Positions 1-8,476 of a stretch of 64,000 nt of DNA are shown here, in pieces. How positions within the stretch are numbered: the first letter of the stretch is position 1; every line of letters begins with the position of its first letter. Below the pieces are notes generated by a model. It worked only from the letters and a program-made list of their open reading frames with translations. It made no database searches and was not told the DNA's origin. The stretch lies in assembly GCA_965221195.1 (NCBI GenBank), contig OZ244864.1:744001-808000 (forward strand), given 5' to 3'. The DNA comes from Poriferisodalis sp965221195. GTDB taxonomy: Bacteria; Actinomycetota; Acidimicrobiia; Acidimicrobiales; Poriferisodalaceae. A program made the translations under genes and the position numbers.

Positions 1-1
1 T

Positions 2-979
2 GGGAGGATTCGTAGCGAACAAGTCTGGGTCGGACACAGCCACCAAACCCCAGCAGGGGCGCATTTCGTGCCACCACCACACAGCGAAGTGCCCGCGTTG
101 CTGGCAGACCTAGCTGGCTACATCTCTAACAGCGCCCTGTGGATGCCATCCGTAGTGAAAGCAGCGGTCGTGCATACCCAGTTCGAGACGATCCATCCAT
201 ACACAGACGGCAACGGAAGAATCGGACGTGCCCTCTCAAATCATGTGCTCCATCGACACGGACATCTCAACACCCCCGTACCGCTGTCCGCTGCGATCAG
301 TGTTCAGAAACAGCGATACTACGACTGCCTCACCGAATACCAGTCGTACATCGGCAAAGCGAGCGACGAGCAGCGCGCAGCATCGCTCGCGGCGATGATC
401 GGGTACCTATCTGATGCTGTTGTGGTGGCCTGCGGTTACGCCGCAGCGGTACATGAATGCGTAGCCGCGTGGGAACACAGAGCCGCTCAAGCTGCCTTGC
501 GCTCACGGTCGTCTACGTCAGAAGTGCTAAACACCATCCGGCAGTCCCCAGCGGCGACAATCACATACATCACCGAACAAACAGGTCTGAACACACGTAC
601 AACCCAGCGTGCTGTGCGGCGTCTCATAGACAACGGACTGCTCGCAGAACACTACGATCCAGAAAGCAGCGCCCGCGTCATCGAAGCGCCTGCACTTCTG
701 AACATCATCGACAACAGAGACATGCTGCTAGCAGAAGCATGGCGGCTTCACCGCGACGGACGCGGCGACATCGCCAAACGACTCAACGAACTCACCAGCG
801 CCGGAGCAACCAACGGCACAAGTGCTAACACCAAACCAGCAAACTCGACGACAGGGACTTCCCAAGAAGCCGCGCGTGCCGCCACAGCGGCACGGGCACC
901 CCGCTGCGGGCACATCGGAAAACGCAGCGGACAACCATGCACCAGACGCGCGGGACACGACGGTCAGCACGCCTACTAA
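2..979 (+). CDS. Fic-family protein, 5' end outside window
   Basis: Fic (filamentation induced by cAMP) domain enzymes usually AMPylate target proteins. The frame is open from the left edge, so the gene starts upstream; a GTG at 68 is internal. The visible part (325 codons) has the conserved lead-in R-x-x-x-VWVG...VPPP, then the catalytic loop HPYTDGNGRIGR at visible residues 65-76 (His, Asp and the GNGR anion-binding turn all present). A winged-helix-like segment follows at residues 170-220 (TGLNTRTTQRAVRRLIDNGL), then a Ser/Thr/Ala-rich linker and a Cys/His cluster at the end (C-G-H...C-T-R-R-A-G-H...H). No inhibitory motif is seen in the visible part. It lies at the start of an accessory stretch and could be a toxin or regulator; the target is unknown. 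Family assignment is firm. Confidence 0.9.
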   Translation, partial: GRIRSEQVWVGHSHQTPAGAHFVPPPHSEVPALLADLAGYISNSALWMPSVVKAAVVHTQFETIHPYTDGNGRIGRALSNHVLHRHGHLNTPVPLSAAISVQKQRYYDCLTEYQSYIGKASDEQRAASLAAMIGYLSDAVVVACGYAAAVHECVAAWEHRAAQAALRSRSSTSEVLNTIRQSPAATITYITEQTGLNTRTTQRAVRRLIDNGLLAEHYDPESSARVIEAPALLNIIDNRDMLLAEAWRLHRDGRGDIAKRLNELTSAGATNGTSANTKPANSTTGTSQEAARAATAARAPRCGHIGKRSGQPCTRRAGHDGQHAY

Positions 980-1099
980 CCCAAACCGTTTGTCGGGGTC
1001 GGCGCGAGCGGTGTCGCTGCGCTTCATCACAGATGCCGGTTCATCGGTCTCGACATCTCACAGTCCTACTTGTCAGCGGCCAAAGAGAGACGGCAAGCT

Positions 1100-1272
1100 C
1101 TATCGGTGGTTGTTTGCGTGTTGAGTGTAGATGTCTGCGGCCGATTGCCAGTTGTGGAGTTTTCTGGGCATCAAGTTGAGGTTGTCTTGTTGCCGGCGCC
1201 GATGATCCAGTCGCCTTCCCAGTAGCCCACCTCAGACCGGTCATTTGCTGCGGCGGGCCGGTCGCTGAGCAG
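1100..1272 (-). pseudogene. IS30-family transposase relic, internally deleted
   Basis: The minus strand encodes RPAAANDRSEVGYWEGDWII (about 1190-1263), matching the catalytic start of IS30 transposases (RPAE..DR...GHWEGDLIIG). Immediately after, in another frame, comes PRKLHNWQSAADIYTQH followed by TAG at 1100-1102, matching the C-terminal end of the same family (RPRK.L.W.TPAE). The whole DDE core between them is missing, so this is a dead remnant. The rest of 980-1368 holds no gene I can support. Confidence 0.7.
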
Positions 1273-1368
1273 AACAGCTACTACAACGTGCGGGTCGGCA
1301 GTCAAACGTGTAGTACGGCATACTTCGGCCATGGCAACAGCGCGCGTGACTGACAGGTGCAGTTCACT

Positions 1369-1599
1369 ATGAGCGACAACGCGGCACCACAACCCGGCCG
1401 CTCGATTGAGAGCGTCGCCGTGCGTAACTTTTGGGATGGCGTGGCGCAAGCTTTTGACATCACCGACCAGCACCCGCCCTACAACACTCTTGACGACAAC
1501 ACTGCGAATCTCTACGCCGCAGTGCTGCGGGACTGGCTGTGCTACGGCACCCAAGCAAAATCTGTTGTCGCACAGCGTTTGCAGGCCATCAGCGAGTGA
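1369..1599 (+). CDS. Small hypothetical protein (76 aa)
   Basis: I do not recognise this protein. It begins MSDNAAPQPGRSIESVAVRN and has an acidic, mostly helical central part (NFWDGVAQAFDI, LYAAVLRDWL). An AGGTG lies 10 nt before the ATG; a GTG four codons upstream is an alternative start. The stop overlaps the start of the next small gene (GTGA), so the pair is probably translationally coupled. It sits between transposase debris and an accessory ATPase, which suggests accessory DNA. Reality as a gene is likely but not proven. Confidence 0.5.
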   Translation: MSDNAAPQPGRSIESVAVRNFWDGVAQAFDITDQHPPYNTLDDNTANLYAAVLRDWLCYGTQAKSVVAQRLQAISE

Positions 1600-1760
1600 C
1601 CGCAGGGCAGCCAGGCACCGACAGCGGCTTGACACAGAACGAGTCGGCACAAACCGACTCCGCGGCCCCGCAGGTGTCGTCCAATCAGTTCAACCAACAG
1701 ATTCAGCTCATCTTTCCGTCACTGATAGAGGCGCTCAGCGGCTTAGCTGACGAGCCATGA
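1596..1760 (+). CDS. Small hypothetical protein (54 aa), coupled to upstream gene
   Basis: The GTG start at 1596 overlaps the stop of the preceding small gene as GTGA, a typical coupling arrangement. The product is a polar Gln/Ser/Thr-rich N-terminal half followed by an amphipathic helix (QIQLIFPSLIEALSGLADEP). No family is recognised. Coupling and the coherent C-terminal helix argue for a genuine gene; its short length argues for caution. It converges on the ATPase gene that ends at 1794. Confidence 0.45.
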   Translation: MTAGQPGTDSGLTQNESAQTDSAAPQVSSNQFNQQIQLIFPSLIEALSGLADEP

Positions 1761-1793
1761 TCCAACCCATTCGCTTCGCAGCAGGGTCGCGGT

Positions 1794-3026
1794 TCAGTCC
1801 CACAGAGTCCAGATCGGCACAGCCTCGATGCGCTCGGCGAGCATGAAGTGGTCTGGTCCGGTGTGCAGTACCGCTCCGGCGATAAACCGCTCCCCCATCG
1901 TGTCTCGCAGCCACATCAGGTGCCGCGCGTGATCTCGCTTGGGGGCACTGTGAGCCTTAACTTCGACACCAACAATGCCTCGCACGCCAAGGTCGGCAAC
2001 GAGATCTACTTCGCGTCGGCCATCTTGTGCGCGCAGGTGATACCAGCGTGGACGCAGCGGATCAAATGGAGCTTCGGCCAGCACCTGGTTGACCACGAAC
2101 GTTTCAATCATGCGGCCGAGCACGTCACCGTTGCTCATCGCGAACGCCTCGTCAGCGCCGATTGCCGCACCGAGCAGCCCAGAGTCGGCCACCAGTCGCT
2201 TGGGCATTTTGGCCAGTCGTTTCAGACGGTTGGTGCTCCACGCCGGCAACTCGTTGACAACACCCAGGTCGGCCAGCAGGCGGGCATAAGACTGCGCTGT
2301 GCGACGGTCAACTCCGGCTGCGGTCGCCAAAGTGGTGTCGTTAACTACCCCGGCGGAGTTGAGGGCGTACTCCTCAAAGTAAGTGCCGAGCCGACTGGGG
2401 TCGGGACCGCTGCCGGTTGTAGCGCGGTCATGCACCAGCAGTTGGCTGAGGTAGCTAGAGAGCCACTCACGCCGCGCCACTCCGGTGAGTTCGAGGGCAG
2501 GTTCGGGAAAGCCGCCTCGCAGTGCAAGCTCGACATACCCGCGCAGATCCGGTGGATCAACGGCACGCTTGACGACACGGTCGGGCTGTATGAGCCTGCT
2601 CAGGAAGTACCGCTGCGGGCGACGGAGCTGTTCTCGCACAGTCATCGGCGCCATCGCTATGCGGATGAGACGCCCGGTGCCCGGCCACAGCGCCGGGTTG
2701 GCATCAAAACGCGCCGACCCAGTCAAGATGAAGCGGCCCGGTCGCCGCTCGGAGTCGACCGCTCGCTTGACGGCACCAACCACTGCAGGGCACACCTGCC
2801 ATTCGTCGAACAGCACCGGCTCGGGCCGACCGTTGAGCGCCGCATCATGATCAACCTCGAAGGCCGCCGCCTCGTTGGGATTGTCAAACCGCACTGTGGT
2901 CGCCGCGTAACGCATCGCCGTAGTGGTCTTACCCGATGCTCTTGCGCCGGTGACGATCACCGCCGGCGCGCTGTGGAGAACTTCACCCAGCAGAGCGTCT
3001 GCCATGCGCTCAAGGTAAGAATCCAC
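1794..3026 (-). CDS. AAA_14/DUF4143 ATP-binding protein
   Basis: This belongs to the common bacterial AAA_14 plus DUF4143 ATPases, whose role is not settled and which are frequent in accessory regions. The protein of about 410 aa has a Walker A (GARASGKTTT, near residue 27), a Walker B-like LFDEWQ and sensor-like FILTGSARFD. The C-terminal half carries a PD-(D/E)xK-like fold signature typical of DUF4143 (REVDLVADLGVRGIVGVEVKAH). I chose GTG 3026 (VDSYLERM) because family members begin about 25 residues before Walker A; an ATG at 3107 would add 27 poorly conserved residues. It is divergent from the helicase starting at 3215, with a short AT-richer gap between. Confidence 0.85.
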   Translation of the reverse strand: MDSYLERMADALLGEVLHSAPAVIVTGARASGKTTTAMRYAATTVRFDNPNEAAAFEVDHDAALNGRPEPVLFDEWQVCPAVVGAVKRAVDSERRPGRFILTGSARFDANPALWPGTGRLIRIAMAPMTVREQLRRPQRYFLSRLIQPDRVVKRAVDPPDLRGYVELALRGGFPEPALELTGVARREWLSSYLSQLLVHDRATTGSGPDPSRLGTYFEEYALNSAGVVNDTTLATAAGVDRRTAQSYARLLADLGVVNELPAWSTNRLKRLAKMPKRLVADSGLLGAAIGADEAFAMSNGDVLGRMIETFVVNQVLAEAPFDPLRPRWYHLRAQDGRREVDLVADLGVRGIVGVEVKAHSAPKRDHARHLMWLRDTMGERFIAGAVLHTGPDHFMLAERIEAVPIWTLWD

Positions 3027-3214
3027 GCCCGCAGCGTACCTGACCAACAGGGCAGCCAACGGAGCAATTGTCTGTTCTACACATTCACAAATGTACGTTT
3101 CACACATCTGGTGATGTATGTTTTACGCGCTGTTGGATGCGCGTTTTACGCGTCCGTCAGTTTTCGTTGTGCGCGTCATCTGGCGCGGCACCTGCCGATG
3201 GGTGGCGGTGATTT

Positions 3215-6200
3215 GTGCCAGTGATCCTTGACAACATCGAACGGTGCACTGATGCCGAGCTGCTGACGACGCTGGGTTCGTCGTACCGGCTTGACGCAGC
3301 GATCGGTTATTTCAACCTGCGCGGCTGGGCGCTGCTAGCCGAAGCGGTGGAAGCGCTGCCGGCTCGGGCCAATGAACCAAAAGCGCGGATCCTCGTGGGC
3401 ATGGCGGAAACACCAACCGATGAGATGGCTCGACTGGCTCTTGGCACTGCGACTGCGCCGATGGACAACGCAGGCGCGGCTCGCACGCGAAGCGAAACGA
3501 TTGGGGAGTACCGGGAGCAGTTGCAGGTGGGTTTGCCCACCTACGGTGATGAAGTCGCGCTGCGAACTTTGTTGGCACAGATCGAATCGGGCGCGGTGCA
3601 AGTCAGGGTGCATACCGCGCATCGGCTGCACGCCAAGCTGTATCTCTGCCATCGCGGCGACACTGCGGCGCCTCGCGTGGCCTATGTGGGGTCGTCGAAT
3701 CTGAGCATCTCAGGGTTGCGCGAACAGGGCGAACTGAACGTTGACGTGGTAGACGGCGACGCCACCAACAAGCTCGCCGGCTGGTTTGAGGAACGCTGGA
3801 ATGACCCGTTTACGGTGGATGCCGCGCCGCTGCTCGCCGAAGTGTTGGATGAATCGTGGGTTTCGGCTCAGCCGCTCGACCCGTACTTGGTGTATCTGAA
3901 AATGGCGTACCACCTGTCGCGCGAAGCACGCGAAGGATTGGGTGAGTACGGCCTGCCAGCGTCAATGCGTGACGAATTGCTGGATTTTCAAGCAGCCGCT
4001 GTGAAGATCGCCGCTCGGATCGTGATGGGCAAAGGCGGAGCGATGATCGGCGATGTGGTGGGGTTGGGTAAGACGCTGATTGCTACTGCAATCGCCCGTC
4101 TGCTACAAGAAGAGCAGGGCTTTGAGACGTTGGTGATCTGCCCGAAAAATCTCACCGACATGTGGGATTCGTACCTGCATCGCTATGAGATACGCGGCAA
4201 GGTGAAATCCCTGTCAATGGTGCATCGCGAGTTGCCAGATGCCCGCCGTTACCGGCTGGTCATCATTGATGAGGCGCACAACCTGCGAAGCGACAAACGC
4301 CGAGACCATCAAGTCATCAAGGACTACATCACCGACAACGACTCGCGGGCACTGCTACTTACTGCCACCCCGTACAACAAACAATTCGGCGATCTTGCAG
4401 CGCAACTTGGGCTGTTCATTCGTCCCGATACCGATCTGGGTATCCGGCCCGAGCAGGCGATCGCCGAGCAAGGCGAGAGTGATTTCTCATATCAGTGCGG
4501 CGGCCAAACCTCCTCGCTAGCGGCGTTCGGACGGTCGGAACATATTGAGGACTGGCAAGCGCTCATGTCGCAATACATGGTGCGCCGCACGCGCCGCTTC
4601 GTGGAGGACAACTACGCCCTTATCGACACCGACGGTAGGCGTTATCTGACCTTCGGTGGCGGTAAACGGTTCTACTTTCCTCAGCGGAAGCCCGTGCCGA
4701 TCGACTGGGAACTCACCGGTGACGATCCCACGTACGAGATGACCTCCGACCACACCCTTGACGCGATCGGTGACCTGCGGCTACCTCGCTACCAACTCGG
4801 CTACTACATTGACCCAGATTTCGTGCCCCGCGATGCTGAACAACAACAGTTAGTTGAGGATCTCGAGAACTCAGTACAAGGCAACTTGGCGGGTTTCACC
4901 CGAATCACAATGTTTAAGCGATTGTCGTCGTCGGGGCCGGCGTTTGTGGCGACCCTTCGGCGTCACCGGCTAAGGAACTTGGTAGCAGCCCACGCGCTAG
5001 CAAACGACGTAGATGTACCAATCGGCTCAGTAGATAACGCACTGTGGGCAGCCGAGACCGACAAAGAACCTGAGAGCAGCGACGAGGACAACGGCACCGA
5101 TGACAACACAGACAGCAACAACACAGACAGCGACATCAGCGAACTGTTCGGCGTAAGTGAAGAGATTGCGGCAAGCGCGTACGACAAGCTGCGCGCCAAG
5201 GATCCCAAGGCGATCCGCTGGGCACCGCCGCAGATGTTCAGCGACGATCTCGTTGACGATCTGCGCGCCGATGCCGACATCATCACCGACCTGTTGGATC
5301 GTTTCGGAGACTGGGACGCAGACCGCGACGGCAAGATCGCAGCGCTCCTAGACATGCTCACGCAGCAGTATCCCGACGACAAGGTGCTGATCTTCACCGA
5401 AGCCGCGGACACGGCCCATTACGTATCCAACGAGCTACAGCGGCGTGGTGTCGGTGATATTGGAGTGGTCACAGGTGACACCGACGACCCCACCACTGTC
5501 GCGAAGCGGTTCTCACCGGTATCCAACCGTGTCAACAACGAAGATGACGAAGCACCAGTGCGGGACGAACTGCGCGTGCTGGTGTCAACCGATGTGTTGT
5601 CGGAAGGTCAGAACCTCCAAGACGCTCACATCGTGGTGAACTACGACCTGCCGTGGGCGATTGTCAAACTGGTGCAGCGCGCCGGCCGAGTTGACCGCAT
5701 CGGACAGCGCTCGGCTGAGGTGCTGGTGATTTCGTTGATGCCCGATGCCTCCGTAGAAAAAGAGATCGAGTTGCGCGGACGTGTACTGCGCCGCTTAGGA
5801 GAGAACGCGAAACTGCTCGGCTCTGATGAGGCTTTCTTCGACGACGATTCCGAACGGCAACTAGTCGCAGGTGTCTTTGATGAGTCGTCAGGGTTTGGGC
5901 GAGGCGACGGCAGTGAAGAAGTTGACCCGGTGTCGATGGCGTATGAGATCTGGCGTCACGCAGAAAACACCAACCCCGAGTTAGCCAAAACTGTTGCCGC
6001 TTTGCCAGATGTGGTGTACGCAACCAAGTCTCTTACCGACAGCCCTACCGACGCCAAGACAGGCACTGAGACAAGCACTGAGACAAGCGCTGAGACAAGC
6101 GCTGGGGCGGGTGTGGTGGTTCACACCCAAACCCACGCAGGCACCGACGCGTTTGCGTTCGTTGAACCCGACGAGGTCAGCCGACGTGTCACCCCCCAAG

Positions 6201-6643
6201 AAGCGCTTCGGCGCGCCGAATGCACACCCTCAACACCGCCAGCGCAGCGCCTCGACGGTCATCACGACTTGGTCGCCGCTGCGCTCTCGGGTGCACTGCG
6301 CACGCCGACGGGCCGCACCAGCGGTGGGTTGCAAGGCGTACGCGGCAAAGTCTGGAAACGCTTCGACGGTCAGCTCAACAATTTCACCGACAGTTTGTTA
6401 GCCACCAGAGCCGAACTTGAAGCTGCACTGGATGCCATCAACGATCGACCTCTGCGCGAATCGGCAACTCAAAAACTCGCTCGCGCGCTGCGAGAACGAA
6501 CCACCGCAGACCTCGCCGCTCTTGTAGTTGACCTCCACCGAGACAATCAACTCTGCGTGCCACCCGTCACCCACGGCGACGCCACCCCGCCCCACATCGT
6601 CTGCACCATGGGCCTACGCACGGGGACTTCGCAAATTAGCTAA
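3215..6643 (+). CDS. PLD-like/SNF2-family helicase
   Basis: This 1142-aa protein fuses an N-terminal phospholipase D-like nuclease module (HAKLYLC near residue 138 and GSSNLS near 159, an HxK...GSxN half-motif) to a superfamily 2 helicase. Visible helicase motifs are GDVVGLGKT (about 278), DEAH (about 352), LLLTATPYN (about 382), STDVLSEGQNLQ and QRAGRVDRIGQ (about 821). An acidic Asp/Asn/Ser insert lies near residues 615-640. A 12-bp repeat gives TETS units near residue 950. Proteins of this build occur in restriction and defence contexts, but no partner nuclease or methylase is visible here, so a defence role is inference. The GTG start follows a purine-rich stretch. The family call is strong. 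Confidence 0.85.
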   Translation: MPVILDNIERCTDAELLTTLGSSYRLDAAIGYFNLRGWALLAEAVEALPARANEPKARILVGMAETPTDEMARLALGTATAPMDNAGAARTRSETIGEYREQLQVGLPTYGDEVALRTLLAQIESGAVQVRVHTAHRLHAKLYLCHRGDTAAPRVAYVGSSNLSISGLREQGELNVDVVDGDATNKLAGWFEERWNDPFTVDAAPLLAEVLDESWVSAQPLDPYLVYLKMAYHLSREAREGLGEYGLPASMRDELLDFQAAAVKIAARIVMGKGGAMIGDVVGLGKTLIATAIARLLQEEQGFETLVICPKNLTDMWDSYLHRYEIRGKVKSLSMVHRELPDARRYRLVIIDEAHNLRSDKRRDHQVIKDYITDNDSRALLLTATPYNKQFGDLAAQLGLFIRPDTDLGIRPEQAIAEQGESDFSYQCGGQTSSLAAFGRSEHIEDWQALMSQYMVRRTRRFVEDNYALIDTDGRRYLTFGGGKRFYFPQRKPVPIDWELTGDDPTYEMTSDHTLDAIGDLRLPRYQLGYYIDPDFVPRDAEQQQLVEDLENSVQGNLAGFTRITMFKRLSSSGPAFVATLRRHRLRNLVAAHALANDVDVPIGSVDNALWAAETDKEPESSDEDNGTDDNTDSNNTDSDISELFGVSEEIAASAYDKLRAKDPKAIRWAPPQMFSDDLVDDLRADADIITDLLDRFGDWDADRDGKIAALLDMLTQQYPDDKVLIFTEAADTAHYVSNELQRRGVGDIGVVTGDTDDPTTVAKRFSPVSNRVNNEDDEAPVRDELRVLVSTDVLSEGQNLQDAHIVVNYDLPWAIVKLVQRAGRVDRIGQRSAEVLVISLMPDASVEKEIELRGRVLRRLGENAKLLGSDEAFFDDDSERQLVAGVFDESSGFGRGDGSEEVDPVSMAYEIWRHAENTNPELAKTVAALPDVVYATKSLTDSPTDAKTGTETSTETSAETSAGAGVVVHTQTHAGTDAFAFVEPDEVSRRVTPQEALRRAECTPSTPPAQRLDGHHDLVAAALSGALRTPTGRTSGGLQGVRGKVWKRFDGQLNNFTDSLLATRAELEAALDAINDRPLRESATQKLARALRERTTADLAALVVDLHRDNQLCVPPVTHGDATPPHIVCTMGLRTGTSQIS

Positions 6644-6848
6644 CGCAGCGCTATCGGCAGCACATCAAAACGGCGCCGATCACATTTGAAGCACACGGCA
6701 TCTGGATTCAGCGCGAAGAACTCACGGTTGTTTAAACGTGGAACCGCTCAACGCGTCAGCAATTCGCGGTGCCTTCGACGATCTCGCTCAACGACTTGGT
6801 CGCTTGGCGGACTCGCCGGACAGAAGCCCAGAGCCTGCTAGTTGCTAA
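6640..6848 (+). pseudogene. Two short coding remnants downstream of the helicase
   Basis: Two consecutive open stretches without proper starts lie here. Codons 6640-6735 read RYRQHIKTAPITFEAHGIWI and end in TAA, looking like the tail of a lost protein. A GTG-initiated 36-codon frame follows (6738-6848) containing LNASAIRGAFDDLAQRLGRL, which resembles the first helix of small nucleotidyltransferase or antitoxin proteins. I cannot name either. The second overlaps the 3' end of the convergent FAD gene. They could be remains of a gene pair once attached to the helicase. Confidence 0.3.
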
Positions 6849-8205
6849 CTTTGCGGAAGCGGGAGCCGTGGAGGATGCTGCCGTAGTAGTTGAAGGCTTG
6901 GCGGGCGTTCGCGTCATCGAACGGGTAGTCGGCACCGATCTGTATCGCCGCGGCAAGCCCGGTCACAAAGCAAGTCTCTTGGCTGTTGACCAACGTGTGA
7001 GCCCCGCAGTACCAGCTGCGGCGCTTGCCCTGAAGGAATCGGAACAGCGGCACAAGCAGTGTCACATGACGCACGTCATGCACTATGTGTTGGAACCACC
7101 AACGGTCAACGATCTTGTCTTCATCAATGGCGGTATTTGAGTTGTACGTCGCCAAGCACGGCTTGTCGGAGCCATAAGCCCATGGCTGCTGGTTGTGCAT
7201 AATGTAGGTGAGTTCGTAGTTGTCGGGTCGGGTGGCGTACTGCTCAACATGATTGCTGCGCTTAGTCAAACACTCCACTTCGTCGTCGGGCAGGACCGAC
7301 GCGTCCGAATGCACCAGCACATGGTTGTGCAGTTCGCTCTCGTAACGGACCGACGACAACAGATAACGCTCCAGCCGCGTGGGCTTGTCGAGCATCATCA
7401 GCGTCTGGTTGGCGTTGGCAGCGAAAATCACTTCATCGAACGTTTCTCGGCCACCATCGGCGGCCTCCACCACCACTTGTGACGTTTCGCGGTACACCTT
7501 GCGAACCGGCCGACTGAGATGAATCTTGTCGGTGAAGTCGGCCGTCATGTGCTCATATATGTGCCGCGTTCCTTGATCCCAAGTATGCATGGGTGTCGCC
7601 GACTCAATGTCGAAAAACTCGAGGTAGCGGGCGAACAGCGCGGCGGGCATGTCGAACACGTTGGTCGCCATCAAAAAGTTGACAAACATCGGCTTGAGGA
7701 CCTTGTACCTGAAATCAATAGAGAACCCACCAAGATTCAGGACTGTCTTCATGGTGATGTAGTTGAACGGATTCAGCGCGTTCAGAAACTTCGACCGAGC
7801 ATGAGTGAGGCGACCGAACACATGCAGCCGCCGCAGCAGGCGCTGGAACCGCTCAATTTCGGGCTGCAACTGGTCTCTGATGTCGGAATCGAAATCGTGG
7901 GCGTATCTGCCGCCTTGATAGGTCACGCTGTAGTTGAACTCTGTTTCAAAAATCTCAATGCCGAAACGCTCCAGCAGCAGCAGAACATGGTCGTACACCG
8001 AAGGAATGAGCGCGGTGACTGAGATGTCGAAAGGAATCGACGTACCGTCATCTTGCGGCATATCAGCAGTGAAGGCGTTGCCGCCAAGGCGGTCGTTGGC
8101 TTCATAGAGCCGGAAGTCGAACCGGTCTGGGTGTTGAGACAACCCCCAAGCGGCGCCCAACCCAGACATGCCGCCTCCGATGATGGCAATGTTGCGTTTA
8201 GTCAT
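6838..8205 (-). CDS. FAD-dependent amine oxidase-like oxidoreductase
   Basis: A 455-aa flavoprotein of the NAD(P)/FAD-dependent amine oxidase class. The N-terminal dinucleotide-binding motif IIGGGMSGLGAAWGL is at residues 8-22, with the acidic ribose-binding residue in LYEAND and the following GGNAF turn. The C-terminal FAD motif is visible as FVTGLAAAIQIGADYPFDDA. Relatives often sit beside DUF1365 and cyclopropane-fatty-acid synthase genes; neither is present here, so the substrate is unknown. The ATG start is directly before the nucleotide-binding motif. A 14-bp triplicate repeat lies just upstream of the start, in its likely promoter region. Confidence 0.8.
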   Translation of the reverse strand: MTKRNIAIIGGGMSGLGAAWGLSQHPDRFDFRLYEANDRLGGNAFTADMPQDDGTSIPFDISVTALIPSVYDHVLLLLERFGIEIFETEFNYSVTYQGGRYAHDFDSDIRDQLQPEIERFQRLLRRLHVFGRLTHARSKFLNALNPFNYITMKTVLNLGGFSIDFRYKVLKPMFVNFLMATNVFDMPAALFARYLEFFDIESATPMHTWDQGTRHIYEHMTADFTDKIHLSRPVRKVYRETSQVVVEAADGGRETFDEVIFAANANQTLMMLDKPTRLERYLLSSVRYESELHNHVLVHSDASVLPDDEVECLTKRSNHVEQYATRPDNYELTYIMHNQQPWAYGSDKPCLATYNSNTAIDEDKIVDRWWFQHIVHDVRHVTLLVPLFRFLQGKRRSWYCGAHTLVNSQETCFVTGLAAAIQIGADYPFDDANARQAFNYYGSILHGSRFRKVSN

Positions 8206-8226
8206 GGTGCTCCTGCTGCTTGTAAT

Positions 8227-8268
8227 GCCCTGCTCAAAATGCCCTGCTCAAAATGCCCTGCTCAAAAT
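8227..8268. repeat. Three tandem copies of a 14-bp unit
   Basis: The unit gccctgctcaaaat is repeated three times exactly between the FAD gene start and the tRNA-Arg gene. It lies in the 5' leader or promoter region of the FAD gene. Confidence 0.95.
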
Positions 8269-8293
8269 GCCTCAGCGGGGAGGCGTAGCGGAT

Positions 8294-8370
8294 TGGCGCG
8301 CTTGCAGGGATTCGAACCCCGAACCTTCTGATCCGTAGTCAGATGCTCTGTCCAATTGAGCTACAAGCGC
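8294..8370 (-). tRNA. tRNA-Arg (ACG)
   Basis: Read on the minus strand this folds into a cloverleaf: acceptor GCGCTTG/CAAGCGC, D arm AGCTCAATTGGACAGAGC, anticodon stem TCTGA/TCAGA with loop CTACGGA (anticodon ACG), and T arm with GTTCGAATC. The 3' CCA is encoded (8294-8296). Confidence 0.95.
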
Positions 8371-8476
8371 TGGCACATGACATCAGCGAACCGAATCGGC
8401 TGCTGGTGTGAGAGCAAGTCTAGGAGCCTGCTGTGTGCTAGCGCAGATGCAGCAGCGTTCGCCGCAACCCTGTGCA

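Noticed and set aside
1848..3224. 458-codon plus-strand open frame
   Set aside because: It mirrors the AAA/DUF4143 gene on the other strand, has no domain pattern and is rich in residues typical of antisense frames.
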